Source of the DNA: Paenibacillus amylolyticus
Lineage (GTDB): Bacteria; Bacillota; Bacilli; Paenibacillales; Paenibacillaceae
Direction of reading: 5' to 3'
Length of the DNA: 64,000 nt
Assembly: GCF_001570725.1 (NCBI RefSeq)
Contig: NZ_BCNV01000005.1
Coordinates: forward strand, 496,001 to 560,000
How positions within the stretch are numbered: position 1 is the first letter of the stretch; each line of letters opens with the position of its first letter. Below, one piece after another: positions 52,193 to 61,800 of the stretch. A program made the translations under genes and the position numbers. The notes under the pieces were generated by a model. The model ran no database searches and had not been told where the DNA came from. It saw nothing but the letters and a program-made list of their open reading frames with translations.

Positions 52193-52636
52193 CTTGTTCG
52201 GACGAAGGTGCAAGTCGAAATGTGGTTATGCAGATAAGGTGAAAAATTAACAGTTCAGTAAATTTGGAATTTAAGGATCTAAACAAGCAATGAAGTTATG
52301 AAGGCTACTGTCCAAAGTAGTGGTGAGTGGACATGGGAAAGCCTTTGTAGTAGACAACATAAAAAGATACTTTTGAATCAGCGGCGTACTTTTTCCCAAT
52401 GTAAATCGGGGAGAGGGCGTCGTTGTTTTTATTAGAGAATGTGGTGTGTACAGCGAAGAAGAAGGAATAGTAGTAGTTCTAGTGGCAGTTCTAATGGTAG
52501 TAGTGGTACCTCTAGTAGAAGTATAGGCAGTGTTAATTATTTTTGGTTGTTGTTCCTAGTTCTAGTTTTTGCAGTTGATGTTCTGGTTCTAGTCGATGTT
52601 ATTGTGTTGAAGCCTGTGTCCTTCAGTATGTGTAAA
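52193..52636. other. Intergenic DNA with a low-complexity TAG/AGT-rich patch
   Basis: This stretch after the SulP gene has a biased run (about 52465-52600) of AGTAGT, TCTAGT and GGTAGT words. A 67-residue frame here (52439-52642) would give an Arg then Ser-rich segment and one hydrophobic helix, but it has no ribosome binding site and its make-up follows from the simple repeats. I do not call it a gene. Confidence 0.5.
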
Positions 52637-52835
52637 TTCTAACGAACCTGACACGTCTTATATGGGGTTATTTGCTGTTTTCGTTAATCTAACGAATCTC
52701 AGACATCTTATTTTGCTAATATCGCCAATATAGAGGCCGTTTATCGTGTATTTACGAGTAATAAGGTGGCTGGAGTTCGTTAGAAATTACAAACCGCTCT
52801 AATCGACGGAATAAGGTGTCCTCGGTTCGTTAGAA
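52637..52835. repeat. Long AACGAA-type palindromic repeat, second long copy
   Basis: 199 bp bounded by TTCTAACGAACC and GGTTCGTTAGAA, with internal inverted AACGAAT, AGTTCGTTAGAAA and two AATAAGGTG words. It is related to 38498-38693 and to the mini-copy at 4841. Confidence 0.72.
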
Positions 52836-53308
52836 TTAGTGGTGGTAGTAATTCACATCGTGAAAACTATTTTTCGACCCATTTACACACAGTATACCCC
52901 GATCTACCATCTACCCACCGCTCCACCGCGTTCAGTTCAATCCTCAACCCATTCACAGAGTCAACCTTCGAACTAATTTTAGGATATTACACTCATCACC
53001 ATGCTCGGGGGGAGCTCCAATAGTTACTCTTCAAAACCATCCTCAAACTCACTTGGTCGATACAAGTCACGCGGATCTTGGAATTTTGTGCTACAAGTTG
53101 GGGGTGTAACCCTGTATCCCCTTTTGTTTTGCTTGACTAACGTGTAAACTACAGGGTATGGAGAAGAAGAGCAACGAGTGGATTGCTTTTTAAAAAATTC
53201 ATTTCATAATCATGGTTGATATAAGGAAAACTAGTCTTGATGGCAGATACTGATACTAAGGTCATTATGAAATGGACTTATCTAAATGAATATACAGAGG
53301 TGTAACGA
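52836..53308. other. Upstream region of the RNA helicase gene
   Basis: No gene is visible. ACCCTGTA (53109-53116) and TACAGGGT (53150-53157) form an 8-bp inverted repeat, with TTGACT between them. This could be part of a promoter or of a structured leader of the helicase mRNA, which would then be about 150 bases long. Confidence 0.4.
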
Positions 53309-54916
53309 TTGGCAAACTTTGAACAACTGGGCATTCGCCCGGAATGGTGCGAGATCCTGAAACATCAGGGCATCGCCGTGCCGACTCCGGTACAGGAGCG
53401 TTCGATTCCGGTACTGCTGGGTGGACGTGATATTATTGCTGAGGCACAGACAGGCACAGGGAAAACGCTGGCTTTTTTGCTGCCGATCATTCAGAAAATT
53501 AACGTATCCGACCGTTCGCCGCAAGCGCTGATTATCGCGCCTACGCGTGAGCTTGCGCTGCAAATTACGGAAGAAGCGAAGAAGCTCACGGCAAACGACG
53601 ATAAACTGCACGTGCTTGCGGTATACGGCGGGCAGGATGTGGACAAGCAACTGCGTAAATTGCAGAACGGTACCCAGATCGTTATTGGTACGCCCGGTCG
53701 TCTGCTGGATCACCTGCGTCGGGGCACGTTGAAGCTTGATAATGTAAAAAAACTGGTGCTGGATGAAGCCGACCAAATGCTGCACATGGGCTTCCTGGAC
53801 GATGTGGAGACGATTCTTAGCGAGCTGCCACATAAACGTCAGACAATGCTGTTCTCAGCAACGATGCCGAAGGGTATTCGCAACCTGGCGAAGACTTACA
53901 TGAAAGATCCGGAAGATGTAAAAGTATCTTCCCAATCTGTTATCCCGATCAAACAGATTCGCCAGCAAGTGCTGGAGTGCACGGATCGCGGTAAGCTCGA
54001 GGCGCTTCGCGGCATGATTGATACGTATCGCCCATACTTGGCGATCATTTTCTGCCGGACCAAGCGTCGTGCATCCAAGCTGAACCAAGATCTGCGTGAA
54101 GCAGGTTATGCAAGTGATGAACTTCATGGAGATCTGTCCCAATCCAAGCGTGAGAACGTAATGAAAGCGTTCCGTGATGCCAAACTGCAAGTGCTCGTTG
54201 CTACAGATGTAGCTGCACGCGGACTTGATGTAGAAGGCGTAACGCATGTATTTAACTACGATATGCCGCATGATGCAGAAAGTTATATTCACCGGATCGG
54301 TCGTACGGGCCGTGCTGGCGGTACAGGTCTTGCTGTGACGTTTGCAACAGAGCACGACAGACCAGAGCTTGCACGTATTGAACAAGGGATCGACCAGAAG
54401 CTGTCGCGTATCCAGTGGACGAGCGAAGGTCCAATTGCTTCGACTGGAGCAGCTAGACGTTCCATCAACAGTCAGGGGGATGACGAACGTTCAGGCGGAC
54501 GTTCTTCCGGAACTGGCAGTGCCCGTCGTGGTGCAGGCCGTAACGATCGCAGAGATGGCGGACGTGGGGGTCGTGGTTCCCGCAGTGGCGAAGGTGGCCG
54601 CAGTGAAGGCGGACGCAGTGGTGGTCGTAGCGGTGGCCGCAGCAGCGACAGCAGTCGTGGTGCAGCGGGTCAAGGTGGCCGCGGTGCAGGTCGCAGTGGC
54701 GACGAGCGCAGCGCAGGCCGTGGTTCTGCACGCAGCAGCGACAGCAGTCGCGGAGCAGCGGGCCAAGGCGGACGCGGTGCAGCTAGCAGCGGCTGGGCTG
54801 GCCGTAGTGCCGACAAGCGCACCTCCGGGCGCAGTAGCGAAGGCTCTCGCCGTCCGGAATCCGCAGGACGCGGACCGGCGAAGGGCGACCGTCGCGATTC
54901 ACGTCGCGGACGGTAA
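53309..54916 (+). CDS. DEAD-box RNA helicase with RG-rich C-terminal tail
   Basis: A 535-residue ATP-dependent RNA helicase, similar to CshA-type enzymes in mRNA decay and ribosome assembly. The core (1-370) has the Q motif, Walker A AQTGTGKT (46-53), PTREL, TPGR, DEAD (152-155), SAT, and motif VI HRIGRTGR. The tail (~385-535) is almost only G, R, S, A and D in RGG/RSGGRSGG words, with a 17-residue segment (RSSDSSRGAAGQGGRGA) present twice. Such tails bind RNA and can drive condensation. The start is TTG in a weak context (GAGGTG). Strong hairpins follow the stop. Confidence 0.93.
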   Translation: MANFEQLGIRPEWCEILKHQGIAVPTPVQERSIPVLLGGRDIIAEAQTGTGKTLAFLLPIIQKINVSDRSPQALIIAPTRELALQITEEAKKLTANDDKLHVLAVYGGQDVDKQLRKLQNGTQIVIGTPGRLLDHLRRGTLKLDNVKKLVLDEADQMLHMGFLDDVETILSELPHKRQTMLFSATMPKGIRNLAKTYMKDPEDVKVSSQSVIPIKQIRQQVLECTDRGKLEALRGMIDTYRPYLAIIFCRTKRRASKLNQDLREAGYASDELHGDLSQSKRENVMKAFRDAKLQVLVATDVAARGLDVEGVTHVFNYDMPHDAESYIHRIGRTGRAGGTGLAVTFATEHDRPELARIEQGIDQKLSRIQWTSEGPIASTGAARRSINSQGDDERSGGRSSGTGSARRGAGRNDRRDGGRGGRGSRSGEGGRSEGGRSGGRSGGRSSDSSRGAAGQGGRGAGRSGDERSAGRGSARSSDSSRGAAGQGGRGAASSGWAGRSADKRTSGRSSEGSRRPESAGRGPAKGDRRDSRRGR

Positions 54917-54961
54917 AGCCTTGGCGCAAGCGGCGATACAGCCGCAATTGCGCAGGCACCA

Positions 54962-55027
54962 TGCCATGCCACAGTGATGGGCATGGCACATTATGAGAGG
55001 GCTCGGGTACAGATGTACCGAACCCTC
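54962..55027. other. Two stable hairpins between helicase stop and terminator
   Basis: TGCCATGCC/GGCATGGCA (about 54963-54989) and a compound stem GAGGG-CT-CGGGTACA with TGTACCG-AA-CCCTC (54997-55027) lie in series before the terminator. They may protect the 3' end of the helicase mRNA. Confidence 0.5.
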
Positions 55028-55034
55028 AGATCAA

Positions 55035-55069
55035 GGGTCGCGACGGAACCACGTCGCGGCCCCTTTTTT
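55035..55069 (+). terminator. Intrinsic terminator after the helicase gene
   Basis: GGGTCGCGAC (55035-55044) pairs with GTCGCGGCCC (55053-55062), one G-T wobble, followed by CTTTTTTT-like sequence. Confidence 0.82.
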
Positions 55070-55228
55070 AACAGGACAGATGAATTTCGGCTTATTCTTT
55101 TTGTCATCTGAGAGTGCCTGTTGGCGTGCCTGCTTGATCCATGGAAGATGCCTTTTAGGTATTCCCCATCTAGTTTTTCTTTCTGTCCGTGTACTGCGTA
55201 TAGCACGTGGCAGACTTCCATAAAATTC

Positions 55229-55266
55229 AAAACACCTCATCCTAGACCTAAGGATGGGGTGTTTTT
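55229..55266. terminator. Bidirectional terminator
   Basis: AAAACACCTCATCC and GGATGGGGTGTTTTT form a long A/T-flanked stem usable on both strands. It lies between the helicase terminator and the minus-strand gene ending at 55426. The stretch 55070-55425 holds no gene I can support. Confidence 0.72.
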
Positions 55267-55425
55267 GGATTAATTCTTATATCATTAGAATCATAACATT
55301 CGATACCTGTTGCCGATGTGCATGCAGGGGTGGATGAAATTGCATTCGTCTATATACACGGAGTGAGTTTGCACTAAATTACGTTTTTCTATCTCGATAT
55401 ATCATCCCTACACATGAACATCTGT

Positions 55426-56340
55426 TTATTGATCCCGATATTTCTCGTTATACACCCGGCCTACCGACTCTGCCAGTCCCCCACGTGCTTTGCTCGGATA
55501 CCGTTCAATCGTGTGATAGAGCCGCATGAATCGGTCTTTGGGCATAAAGCGGGCGTAGCGGGTAATAAGACTAGGGAATAACTCAATATATTTGCTCTTG
55601 CGCACAGCAGCAGCAGCAACGGCTGTAAGAATCTGAATTCCGTTGTGGAGCTGTAAAATGTTCACTTCATAGGTCGCGATATAACGAATCGCGTCTTCCC
55701 GGATCAAATCCGGCTTAAGCCGTGCAATCTCACCGATATATTCAGCGAGCAGCCGCTCGAAACTGTGTAGCAGCAAGGGCTTGAGCTGAAGATCCATATC
55801 ACTGCGCAGGACAAAGGATTGTAACAGCGCAACCTGTTGCAGTCGAATTCGGTCATTGTAGACGAGTGAGCCGATCTCGCGGAGCATCTCATAGGCAAGT
55901 GCTTCATCCTGCTTTCGGGCTTCGGCGACCAGAGCCCAGTTGCGGTTGATGCCCTGGCGGATGAGTTCCTCATCCTGTTGCAACGTGCGCTTCAACTCGC
56001 GCTGCTGCTCTACCTCGAACGAACGTTTCTGCATGAAGATCAGTAAGGCCAGAAGCAGCAAGGAAACACTGGCCGCCGCCATGGTCTGATCTATGGTCTC
56101 ACCGAAATAGGTGGCCCCTGCACCGAACAAAATCGTAATGAACAGGTCGCGTGCAATCCGGCGTTTCACACGGGAAGTTGCTTTCTCCTGAACGGAATTC
56201 AAGGTACCTCGGCCACAGGCCGTGCATTCATCTTCCCACAGGCAGGTATACTGCCCACAACGTGAGCAGACTTGCAACTTTTCATAGGCATAGGTCGTTC
56301 GATGAAATGGTCGTATGGATACAACTAGTTTAGTACTCAT
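55426..56340 (-). CDS. Zinc-ribbon membrane protein of unknown function
   Basis: A 304-residue protein I do not recognise. The N-terminus has a zinc-ribbon, CSRCG-x9-ECTACG (about residues 25-45). Two membrane helices follow (about 65-85 and 87-105). The remaining ~200 residues are helical and charged (FEVEQQRELKRTLQQDEELIRQ, then several amphipathic helices) and should be cytoplasmic. It follows a 47-residue membrane peptide gene directly (TGAGCATG). It is divergent from the VWA-tubulin-like operon, which suggests but does not prove a shared process. Confidence 0.7.
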   Translation of the reverse strand: MSTKLVVSIRPFHRTTYAYEKLQVCSRCGQYTCLWEDECTACGRGTLNSVQEKATSRVKRRIARDLFITILFGAGATYFGETIDQTMAAASVSLLLLALLIFMQKRSFEVEQQRELKRTLQQDEELIRQGINRNWALVAEARKQDEALAYEMLREIGSLVYNDRIRLQQVALLQSFVLRSDMDLQLKPLLLHSFERLLAEYIGEIARLKPDLIREDAIRYIATYEVNILQLHNGIQILTAVAAAAVRKSKYIELFPSLITRYARFMPKDRFMRLYHTIERYPSKARGGLAESVGRVYNEKYRDQ

Positions 56341-56342
56341 GC

Positions 56343-56486
56343 TCAATCACGCTCACCATTCAGAATAGTGTAGAGGGTACGATCCGTGTCTTCGCGGGAG
56401 ACCGGTTTCCGCCGATGAAGCTGGAGTGCAAAACCCTTTATCATGACAAAAAGAAACAATATGGCGAGGCATCCGTATGTAACCAT
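56343..56486 (-). CDS. 47-residue single-pass membrane peptide
   Basis: A short frame: ATG at 56486 preceded by AAGGGA at seven bases. It encodes one N-terminal membrane helix (TYGCLAILFLFVMIKGF) and a polar tail with QLHRRKPVSREDTDRTLYTI. Its TGA lies two bases before the ATG of the zinc-ribbon gene, so the pair would be translated together. The family is unknown; the good ribosome binding site and coupling support it being real. The gap 56487-56748 to the divergent VWA gene shows only TATAAT at 56700 as a likely -10. Confidence 0.6.
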   Translation of the reverse strand: MVTYGCLAILFLFVMIKGFALQLHRRKPVSREDTDRTLYTILNGERD

Positions 56487-56748
56487 AATCCGTTCCCTTC
56501 TATAGCTTGGTAAACAAGCGCTGTTATATTGCAGTTTGCTGGCAATAACTATATCATATTTCCATAGTTGGTACTTTTGTTCCAGTTACAGGCGTGAAAT
56601 CGTCGATTTTTGTCAGTCATTACAAAACTGTAACTCAAGATAGGGGTGCTTTTCAGAATTTATTAGTAGACTGTTAAGATTTCCTTAAGGCTTGACGCCT
56701 ATAATAAACTATTCCCATTTTAATCTCAAACGTGAAGGAGTACACCCA

Positions 56749-58542
56749 ATGCTGCGGACACGCAAAATACGCTGGCTCAGTGGAACGATGGTTCTGCTGG
56801 CAATTCTAACGCTACTGCTACCTCAAGCGTTGCTGCCACAAGCTGCAGCGGCTCAGGCACAGACGAGCGGAATTGATGCGGTACTTGTAGCCGATGTAAG
56901 TAACTCGATGAATACAAGTGACCGTGACAAGATCAGTAATGAAGCCATGAAAATGTTTATTGATATGCTGCCAGTCCAGGGGGACAAGGTAGGGATTGTC
57001 GCTTATACCGATCAGGTGGAGCGGGAAAAGGCTATGCTGGAGATTCAGTCCGATGCGGACAAGAGCAGCCTAAAGGATTTTATTGATCAGCTCGGCCGGG
57101 GGCCATATACCGATGTCTCAGTTGGTGTCGCCGAAGCCGTGAATATACTGAATCATGGTGCAGACCCATCCCACTCACCGATGATCGTGCTACTGGCGGA
57201 TGGTAACAATGACTTTAACAAAACCAAAGGCCGTACACAGGCACAATCCGACGCTGATCTCGCGAAAGCCGTTAAGGAAGCACAGGATCAGGGTATTCCG
57301 GTATATACGATTGGACTGAACGCGGATGGCAAGCTGAATAAGGATGCACTCGCAGACCTGGCGCAGCAGACCGGAGGCAAGTCATTCATTACCGATACGC
57401 CGGATGATCTGCCACAGATTCTGAGTGAAATCTTCGCCGATCATGCCAAACTGAACGTGGTGAAGCTGCCCTCTGTAACAGGAAACGGCAGTTATCAGGA
57501 AGTTACCGTGAACGTGCCAAACGACAGTGTGCTGGAAGCAAACATTTCGATCATGTCTTCGAAGCCAGTGGAAGTGCAGTTAACTGACCCTTCCAGCAAG
57601 ACGGTGGATCTGAATTCGGATGCAGCCAAGCTCTCGACGTCGAAGAGTTATTCCCTCGTGAAGCTGTTGAAACCCCAAGAGGGAGACTGGAAACTTCGGG
57701 TAAAAGGGGCTCCAAAAGACAGCATCGATATCAACCTGTTGTTCAACTATGATCTTCAGCTCGTTGTGGACCCAATTAAGACCAAGTCCTATACCAAAGG
57801 GGACAAGGTTGATCTTGCAGCCAAACTGGAGAATGGCGGTCAGCCACTTCAGGATAATGATCTGTATACAGATATGAAGGCCTCGCTGGTTGTGAAAGAT
57901 GTAGATACAGGGAAAAGCGAGGAACAACCGCTGGAAAACACAGGTTCTGGTTTTGCAGGAACGTTTGAAGTACCGGACAATCATAACTATGAGTTGATCA
58001 TCCGTGCGGAAGAAGACAGCTTCTACCGTGAAAGTGCGCCAATCACGATTAATGCGAGCGGAGCAGCCGGAAGTGGATCTCAACCAACAACGTCAGGCGG
58101 TGAACAGGACAAGCCGTTTCCTTGGTTACCTGTCATCCTGGGTGTTATAGCCCTGATTGTGGTCGGTGTTGGTGCCTGGTTCCTGATGGGCTGGCTGAAA
58201 CGCAAAAACCGGGGATTTGTAGGTCAGATGGTTGTGGAGATTCGTGATGAGAACACGGGAGACAAGTCATATCCACAATATAAAAAGCTGGTATCCTTCC
58301 GCGGCAGATTTCATCTGCATCAGTTGTTGCAACTGGACCCTGAGCTGAAGGAAACCGAAAAATATGTATTTACGCCCAGCAATGGGGATCGAATTATAAT
58401 CCGTAGCACCGCAGGCGGTACGCTGGAGAAATCCGGTCGTGCAGTCGATGCAAGCTCAGGCGTTGAACTGAAGAACGGTGACCGACTGAGCATCCCGCTG
58501 CAACAGGCGGACAAAACCATTTTAATTGAGTATTTGGTGTAA
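56749..58542 (+). CDS. Secreted, membrane-anchored VWA-domain protein
   Basis: A 597-residue protein. It has a signal peptide (about 1-36, ending AAAAQA) and a von Willebrand A domain (~42-240) with an intact MIDAS metal site (DVSNS, Asp49-Ser53). Extracytoplasmic Ig-like beta domains fill ~255-440, followed by a Ser/Gly-rich stalk, one membrane helix (~461-482) and a 115-residue cytoplasmic beta-rich domain that recalls an FHA or ubiquitin-like fold. The ATG at 56749 follows GAAGGAG; an upstream in-frame ATG lacks a site. It precedes a tubulin-like gene, so it may link that polymer to an outer ligand. Confidence 0.85.
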   Translation: MLRTRKIRWLSGTMVLLAILTLLLPQALLPQAAAAQAQTSGIDAVLVADVSNSMNTSDRDKISNEAMKMFIDMLPVQGDKVGIVAYTDQVEREKAMLEIQSDADKSSLKDFIDQLGRGPYTDVSVGVAEAVNILNHGADPSHSPMIVLLADGNNDFNKTKGRTQAQSDADLAKAVKEAQDQGIPVYTIGLNADGKLNKDALADLAQQTGGKSFITDTPDDLPQILSEIFADHAKLNVVKLPSVTGNGSYQEVTVNVPNDSVLEANISIMSSKPVEVQLTDPSSKTVDLNSDAAKLSTSKSYSLVKLLKPQEGDWKLRVKGAPKDSIDINLLFNYDLQLVVDPIKTKSYTKGDKVDLAAKLENGGQPLQDNDLYTDMKASLVVKDVDTGKSEEQPLENTGSGFAGTFEVPDNHNYELIIRAEEDSFYRESAPITINASGAAGSGSQPTTSGGEQDKPFPWLPVILGVIALIVVGVGAWFLMGWLKRKNRGFVGQMVVEIRDENTGDKSYPQYKKLVSFRGRFHLHQLLQLDPELKETEKYVFTPSNGDRIIIRSTAGGTLEKSGRAVDASSGVELKNGDRLSIPLQQADKTILIEYLV

Positions 58543-58591
58543 GTTGATTGTTTGGTTTAAAAGGAATGCAAATTTAAGTTGGATATAATTG

Positions 58592-58779
58592 TTTACACGA
58601 GAACGGAGAGGACAGAGAAAACCTGAAGAAGCGAAGCGCTCGCCTAAAAGCTTTCTGAAAGAAAGCTACATCGGAAGCATACGCTATCCTCAGATTTTCC
58701 CCTTTAGAAAAGGGAACCAAAAAAATCTGAGGATAACAGCGATCGGAAGGTTACTCTGTCATCGGAGTGGCAAGTGTAA
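58592..58779 (+). repeat. TTTACAC-type intergenic repeat
   Basis: 188 bp bounded by TTTACAC and GTGTAA, homologous in full length to 44396-44577 in inverted orientation. It contains the small hairpin CCCTTTAGAAAAGGG and longer inverted arms (CTATCCTCAGATTTT with AAAATCTGAGGATAA-like sequence). It sits between the VWA and tubulin-like genes. Confidence 0.85.
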
Positions 58780-58821
58780 TGAGTTTGTGCCCAACTGGTC
58801 TAACTAAAGGGAGGACATGGA

Positions 58822-61800
58822 ATGAAACCGATTGTTAGAGAACATATTCAGCAACTGGATGTATCACTTGGCGGAGGTATTGTCAGTGAGAAGATCAGAG
58901 TTGATACGATTGATAACCCCATTCTGATTATTGGTCTGGGGGGAACAGGAATTGATGCGCTGCTGCGCCTTAAATATCAGATTAACCGTCGTTTCAAGCT
59001 GCCACAGGACCCGGTTTCCAAGAAAAAAATGGACAAGCCGGACAATGTGGAGTTTCTGGCTTTTGAGACAAACGAACAGGATCGTGCCAAAAAGTATAAA
59101 GGAATCGGACTTGATCCGATCAATGAATTCGTATTGCTGTCCAATGCCGAGATTGGCGGACTTTTACAGAACCGCAGCGTGCTGGAGCCTTACATTACGG
59201 ACTGGCTGTCTCCCGAACTGAGCATCACGGACGGTATGAACGGTGCAGCAGGGGTACGTCAGGCTGGACGTCTGCTCCTGTTCACGAAGATTAATCAGGT
59301 CGTACAGGCCATCGACAAAAAGATCAAAACCTTATCTGTAGGCACCAACAAAAAACTGATGGTGTTCCTGCTGACAGGTTTGTCCGGCGGTACAGGTAGC
59401 GGCTGTTTCCTCGATATTTCGTATATCGTGCGCGGCATTATCGAACGTGATCACGGCTCTGCCGGGATTGACCGTGTCAATACGCTGGGGTATCTGTTCA
59501 CGCCAGACGTGAACCTGTCCAACAAAAGCTTGAGCGAACACACTCGCGAATACATTCGTAAGAACGGATATGCTGCGCTCAAAGAGCTGGATTACTGGAT
59601 GAACGTGGATAGCCGCGGTGAGCGATTTACACAGAAGTACGGCAATATTTTAACCGTCAACTCACCACTGCCACCATTTAACCTGTGTCACCTGATCTCT
59701 GCAACGAATACCGAAGGCAAATTGCTTGAGAACGCCTACGATTACTGCATGAACGTCACGGCCGAGAACATTACCAACTTCATGGCAAGTGAGGAGAAGC
59801 AGTCGGGTGAGGAGTTTGCGATCCATGACTATATCAGCAACATTCGCACCAACATCGCACAGATGAACAAGGTGTACCCGGCGAACTATGATTACAACAT
59901 CATTGGTGCATCTTCGGCTGTCCTGCCGATTGAAGAGATGACAACGTATCTGGCGTATCGCATGTTCGATAAAATGAACACCATGTTCTCCAAAGCACCG
60001 AACCAGGAGGATACCGAGAAGTTTGCCCGCAAGCTGGGCATTGATCTCGAAAGTGTGGTCAAGTCCTTTGAAGCCCGCGTGCCGGAGCCGCTGCCTGGTT
60101 ATCAGAACAGCGAGCGTTTATCCTATGGCAACGTGGTGAAATCGCAGGTTGTGAATATGGATACCGAACTGGAGCAGAACTTCCTGGCTCGTGCCCGTGA
60201 AGAATATATCAAGGCGAAGAAACAGCTGCCGGGTGAGATTGCCGGTCAGTTCACTGAACAGATCCGGCGTATGTTTTTGCATCCCGAACAAGGTCCGTTC
60301 TACGTCTCCCGTCTGATTTATACGGAAAAAGGCTTCTGTGTACTGAAGATGATCCAGTCGTACATCGAAACGTTGCGTGAGAATGCCTTCCGCATTCCGC
60401 GTGATATTGAAGCAGCTCAGGAGCAGTCCGAAGAGAAGCTGGGCGATGCGAAGAGTGCTTTTGTCTCCAAAGAGAAGAAAAAGAATGCTTATATTGAAGC
60501 AAAAATTCATGAGTACTGGCTGCACGCCGACGTGGAACGCAACGATCAGATGATCGAGTTCTATGAAGATCTGTATGAGTTGCTGAATCAGGAGAACAGC
60601 CGCATTTATAACGTATTTACCGAAACGCTGAATGCCCTTAGCTCGATATTCGCCAAGAATGGTGACCTGCTGACACGCGGCGAGGAACAAGCCGATCACA
60701 AAGGCAACAAAACATATTACTGGAACGTTGTAAGTGTACCGGATATCGTCAGTGTGGTGGACGGGCTGTTGGATAAACGTGATACAGATGATCTGATCCG
60801 TGACTTCTCCCGTGAATTGCTGGAAAACTCCAGCCAGTGGGTGAAAGAGAACGAGATTGATATCGTCAGTTCCATCTCCGACTTCCTGAGTGAGAAATTC
60901 GGTGATCTGATTACGCGTTCCATGGAAGATTTCCTGGTAATCAAATACGGTCAGGATGAGTCGGTTGAAAAATTCGTGGAACGTTTCATTGCTGGCAAGT
61001 TGGATGATGAGGCCGTTCCGGTGTTCAATCTGAGCAACAGTACAGGCAGCCTGCATTTCCCTTCATGGGGATTTGTATCTGTACCCGCACAGGCGCCAGG
61101 CATCTTGAAAGGGATTCGCAATTATCAGAACAATGCGGTGGGTAAATCTCATTTTACCGTCAAGGAAAGTGAAGTGCGTAACCGAATTTTCTGGCTGAAT
61201 ACCCGCAACGGGGTACCACTCTTTGTGTATACTCCGCTCAAAGTTTATGAGGAAAGTTATGAACGTACCATTTTGGACAAAGAAGGCATTGGTCGTCACT
61301 TGGTGCAAACGGAGAAAAACAACTGGACCTATCTGCCGTCTCCGATTCCAGAGAAATCATGGGGAGATGTGTACGACAATGCCCGCGTGAAGCAGTATAA
61401 TGCCCGTGTGCGTAATGAATTCGAGCAGGCGCTCGGATACAACATTGTGACAGCCAAATCGATTGATGAGAATACAAGCAACCGGTATGCGATTGTGACA
61501 ACAGAAGCGTTTGACTTGTCTGCCAAACTGGGAGCCTACGACATGCGTCTCACGTCCACAACGCCGAACCTCGGAGAAGTGAAGCGGGCCGTGATTGAGC
61601 TGAAACGTCTGCAATCCGAAGGGTTGCCGCGTGTAGGCGTTAAGGATATTTTCGGCAGTATTAGTGAAGATATGGCCAAAGAAAACCTGGTACGCTCCCC
61701 GCAGCTAATTGCACGTGTACGTGAGGAACTGGCGAAGATGAATGCCATCTCGGCCAAAGTCGCCGAACTCGAAGGCATTCTTGCCCAGTACCAGGACGAG

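Noticed and set aside
54342..54977. 211-residue Ala/Val-rich plus-strand frame
   Set aside because: It is a frame shadow of the RG-rich tail of the helicase; the helicase frame carries all the motifs.
55031..55240. 69-residue basic minus-strand frame
   Set aside because: It spans a terminator hairpin, has no ribosome binding site and no recognisable fold; probably chance.
60118..61056. 312-residue minus-strand frame
   Set aside because: It is the antisense shadow of the tubulin-like gene; no motif or start signal was seen.
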